Assembly: GCF_000718635.1 (NCBI RefSeq)
Contig: NZ_JOBF01000003.1
Coordinates: 942,959-1,006,958, forward strand
Length of the DNA: 64,000 nucleotides
Reading direction: 5' to 3'
Origin: Streptomyces varsoviensis
GTDB taxonomy: Bacteria; Actinomycetota; Actinomycetes; Streptomycetales; Streptomycetaceae
The notes below the pieces were generated by a model that was not told the origin of the DNA, ran no database searches, and was given only the letters and a program-made list of their open reading frames with translations. The position numbers and the translations under genes are program-made. Below, piece after piece: positions 63,894-64,000 of this stretch. Position 1 is the first letter of the stretch, and each line of letters opens with the position of its first letter.

Positions 63894-63931
63894 GCCGGTG
63901 CCCCGGACCATCACTGGTCCGGGACACCGGC
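63894..63931 (-). terminator. rRNA operon terminator
   Basis: A 17-bp stem with one mismatch (63894-63910 with 63915-63931), 4-nt loop, followed on the minus strand by ATTTTTG. It lies 8 nt beyond the 5S 3' end and ends an rRNA operon entering from the right. Confidence 0.9.
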
Positions 63932-63939
63932 TAAAAATT

Positions 63940-64000
63940 GTTCGGCGGCGTCCTACTCTCCCACAGGGTCCCCCCTGCAGTACCATCGGCGCTGAAAGGC
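63940..64000 (-). rRNA. rrf: 5S ribosomal RNA, 3' part (cut by window edge)
   Basis: The minus strand reads GCCTTTCAGCGCCGATGGTA, then CTGCAGGGGGGACCCTGTGG, then GAGAGTAGGACGCCGCCGAAC, the standard Streptomyces 5S 3' half. About 61 of ~120 nt lie in the window. 23S and 16S would lie further right on the minus strand. Confidence 0.95.

Overview
This is a high-GC actinobacterial chromosome segment, almost certainly Streptomyces. The codon bias, GTG starts, long Gly/Ala-rich tails, LAETG-type sortase signal and gene order all fit. The order (HelD, an ECF sigma/anti-sigma pair, tmRNA-smpB, S41 protease-ftsX-ftsE, prfB, two Ser/Thr kinases, an FHA/FtsK protein, a sugar ABC transporter, a teichoic-acid-type transferase, NAD-GDH, secA, hpf, comF-like, lpqB-mtrB-mtrA, mtnA) matches what I remember of the conserved core around prfB and secA in Streptomyces coelicolor. 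That comparison is from memory, not from a search. The right edge runs into the 3' end of a 5S rRNA gene, so an rRNA operon lies just beyond.

Layout. 1-5.6 kb (minus): HelD N-terminus, anti-sigma/ECF sigma pair, CGNR regulator, HemD-like protein, lipoprotein. 5.9-9.1 kb: APH-like kinase, a two-domain ABM protein behind a MerR-type promoter, a secreted membrane-anchored protein. 9.3-12.8 kb (plus): an accessory cassette of an amber-interrupted small ORF, a DUF6879 protein, an XRE/DUF5753 regulator, an SAHH-like NAD protein and a Nudix hydrolase with no normal start codon. It ends at a 19-bp hairpin beside tmRNA. 12.9-16.8 kb (minus): ssrA, smpB, S41 protease, ftsX, ftsE. 17.1-23.2 kb: small zinc-ribbon membrane protein, LAETG surface protein, prfB, two membrane-anchored Ser/Thr kinases. 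23.6-28.2 kb: large FHA plus EccC/FtsK-like ATPase with a GYGQ-type repeat linker. 28.4-32.1 kb: carbohydrate ABC importer whose first permease carries an extracellular insert and a TTA codon. 32.4-39.5 kb: GT2/CDP-glycerol transferase fusion, methionine aminopeptidase, membrane glycosyltransferase. 39.8-47.8 kb: NAD-glutamate dehydrogenase, PfpI protein, HAD phosphatase, two small conserved proteins. 47.9-56 kb: secA, GNAT, YcaQ-type protein, NarL-type response regulator, long HPF, ComF-like PRTase. 56.2-64 kb: lpqB-mtrB-mtrA, mtnA, a membrane protein, 5S rRNA.

How it works together. Trans-translation (ssrA with smpB), termination (prfB), hibernation (hpf) and secretion (secA) form a translation/export core. 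FtsEX and the S41 protease, the kinases, the FHA-ATPase, MtrAB-LpqB and the teichoic-acid transferase form an envelope and signalling core. The most unusual content is the 9.3-12.8 kb cassette and a set of unrelated short tandem repeats (14, 17, 18, 24 and about 25-30 bp) placed just outside coding regions. Within genes, repeat-type linkers in three large proteins are also notable.
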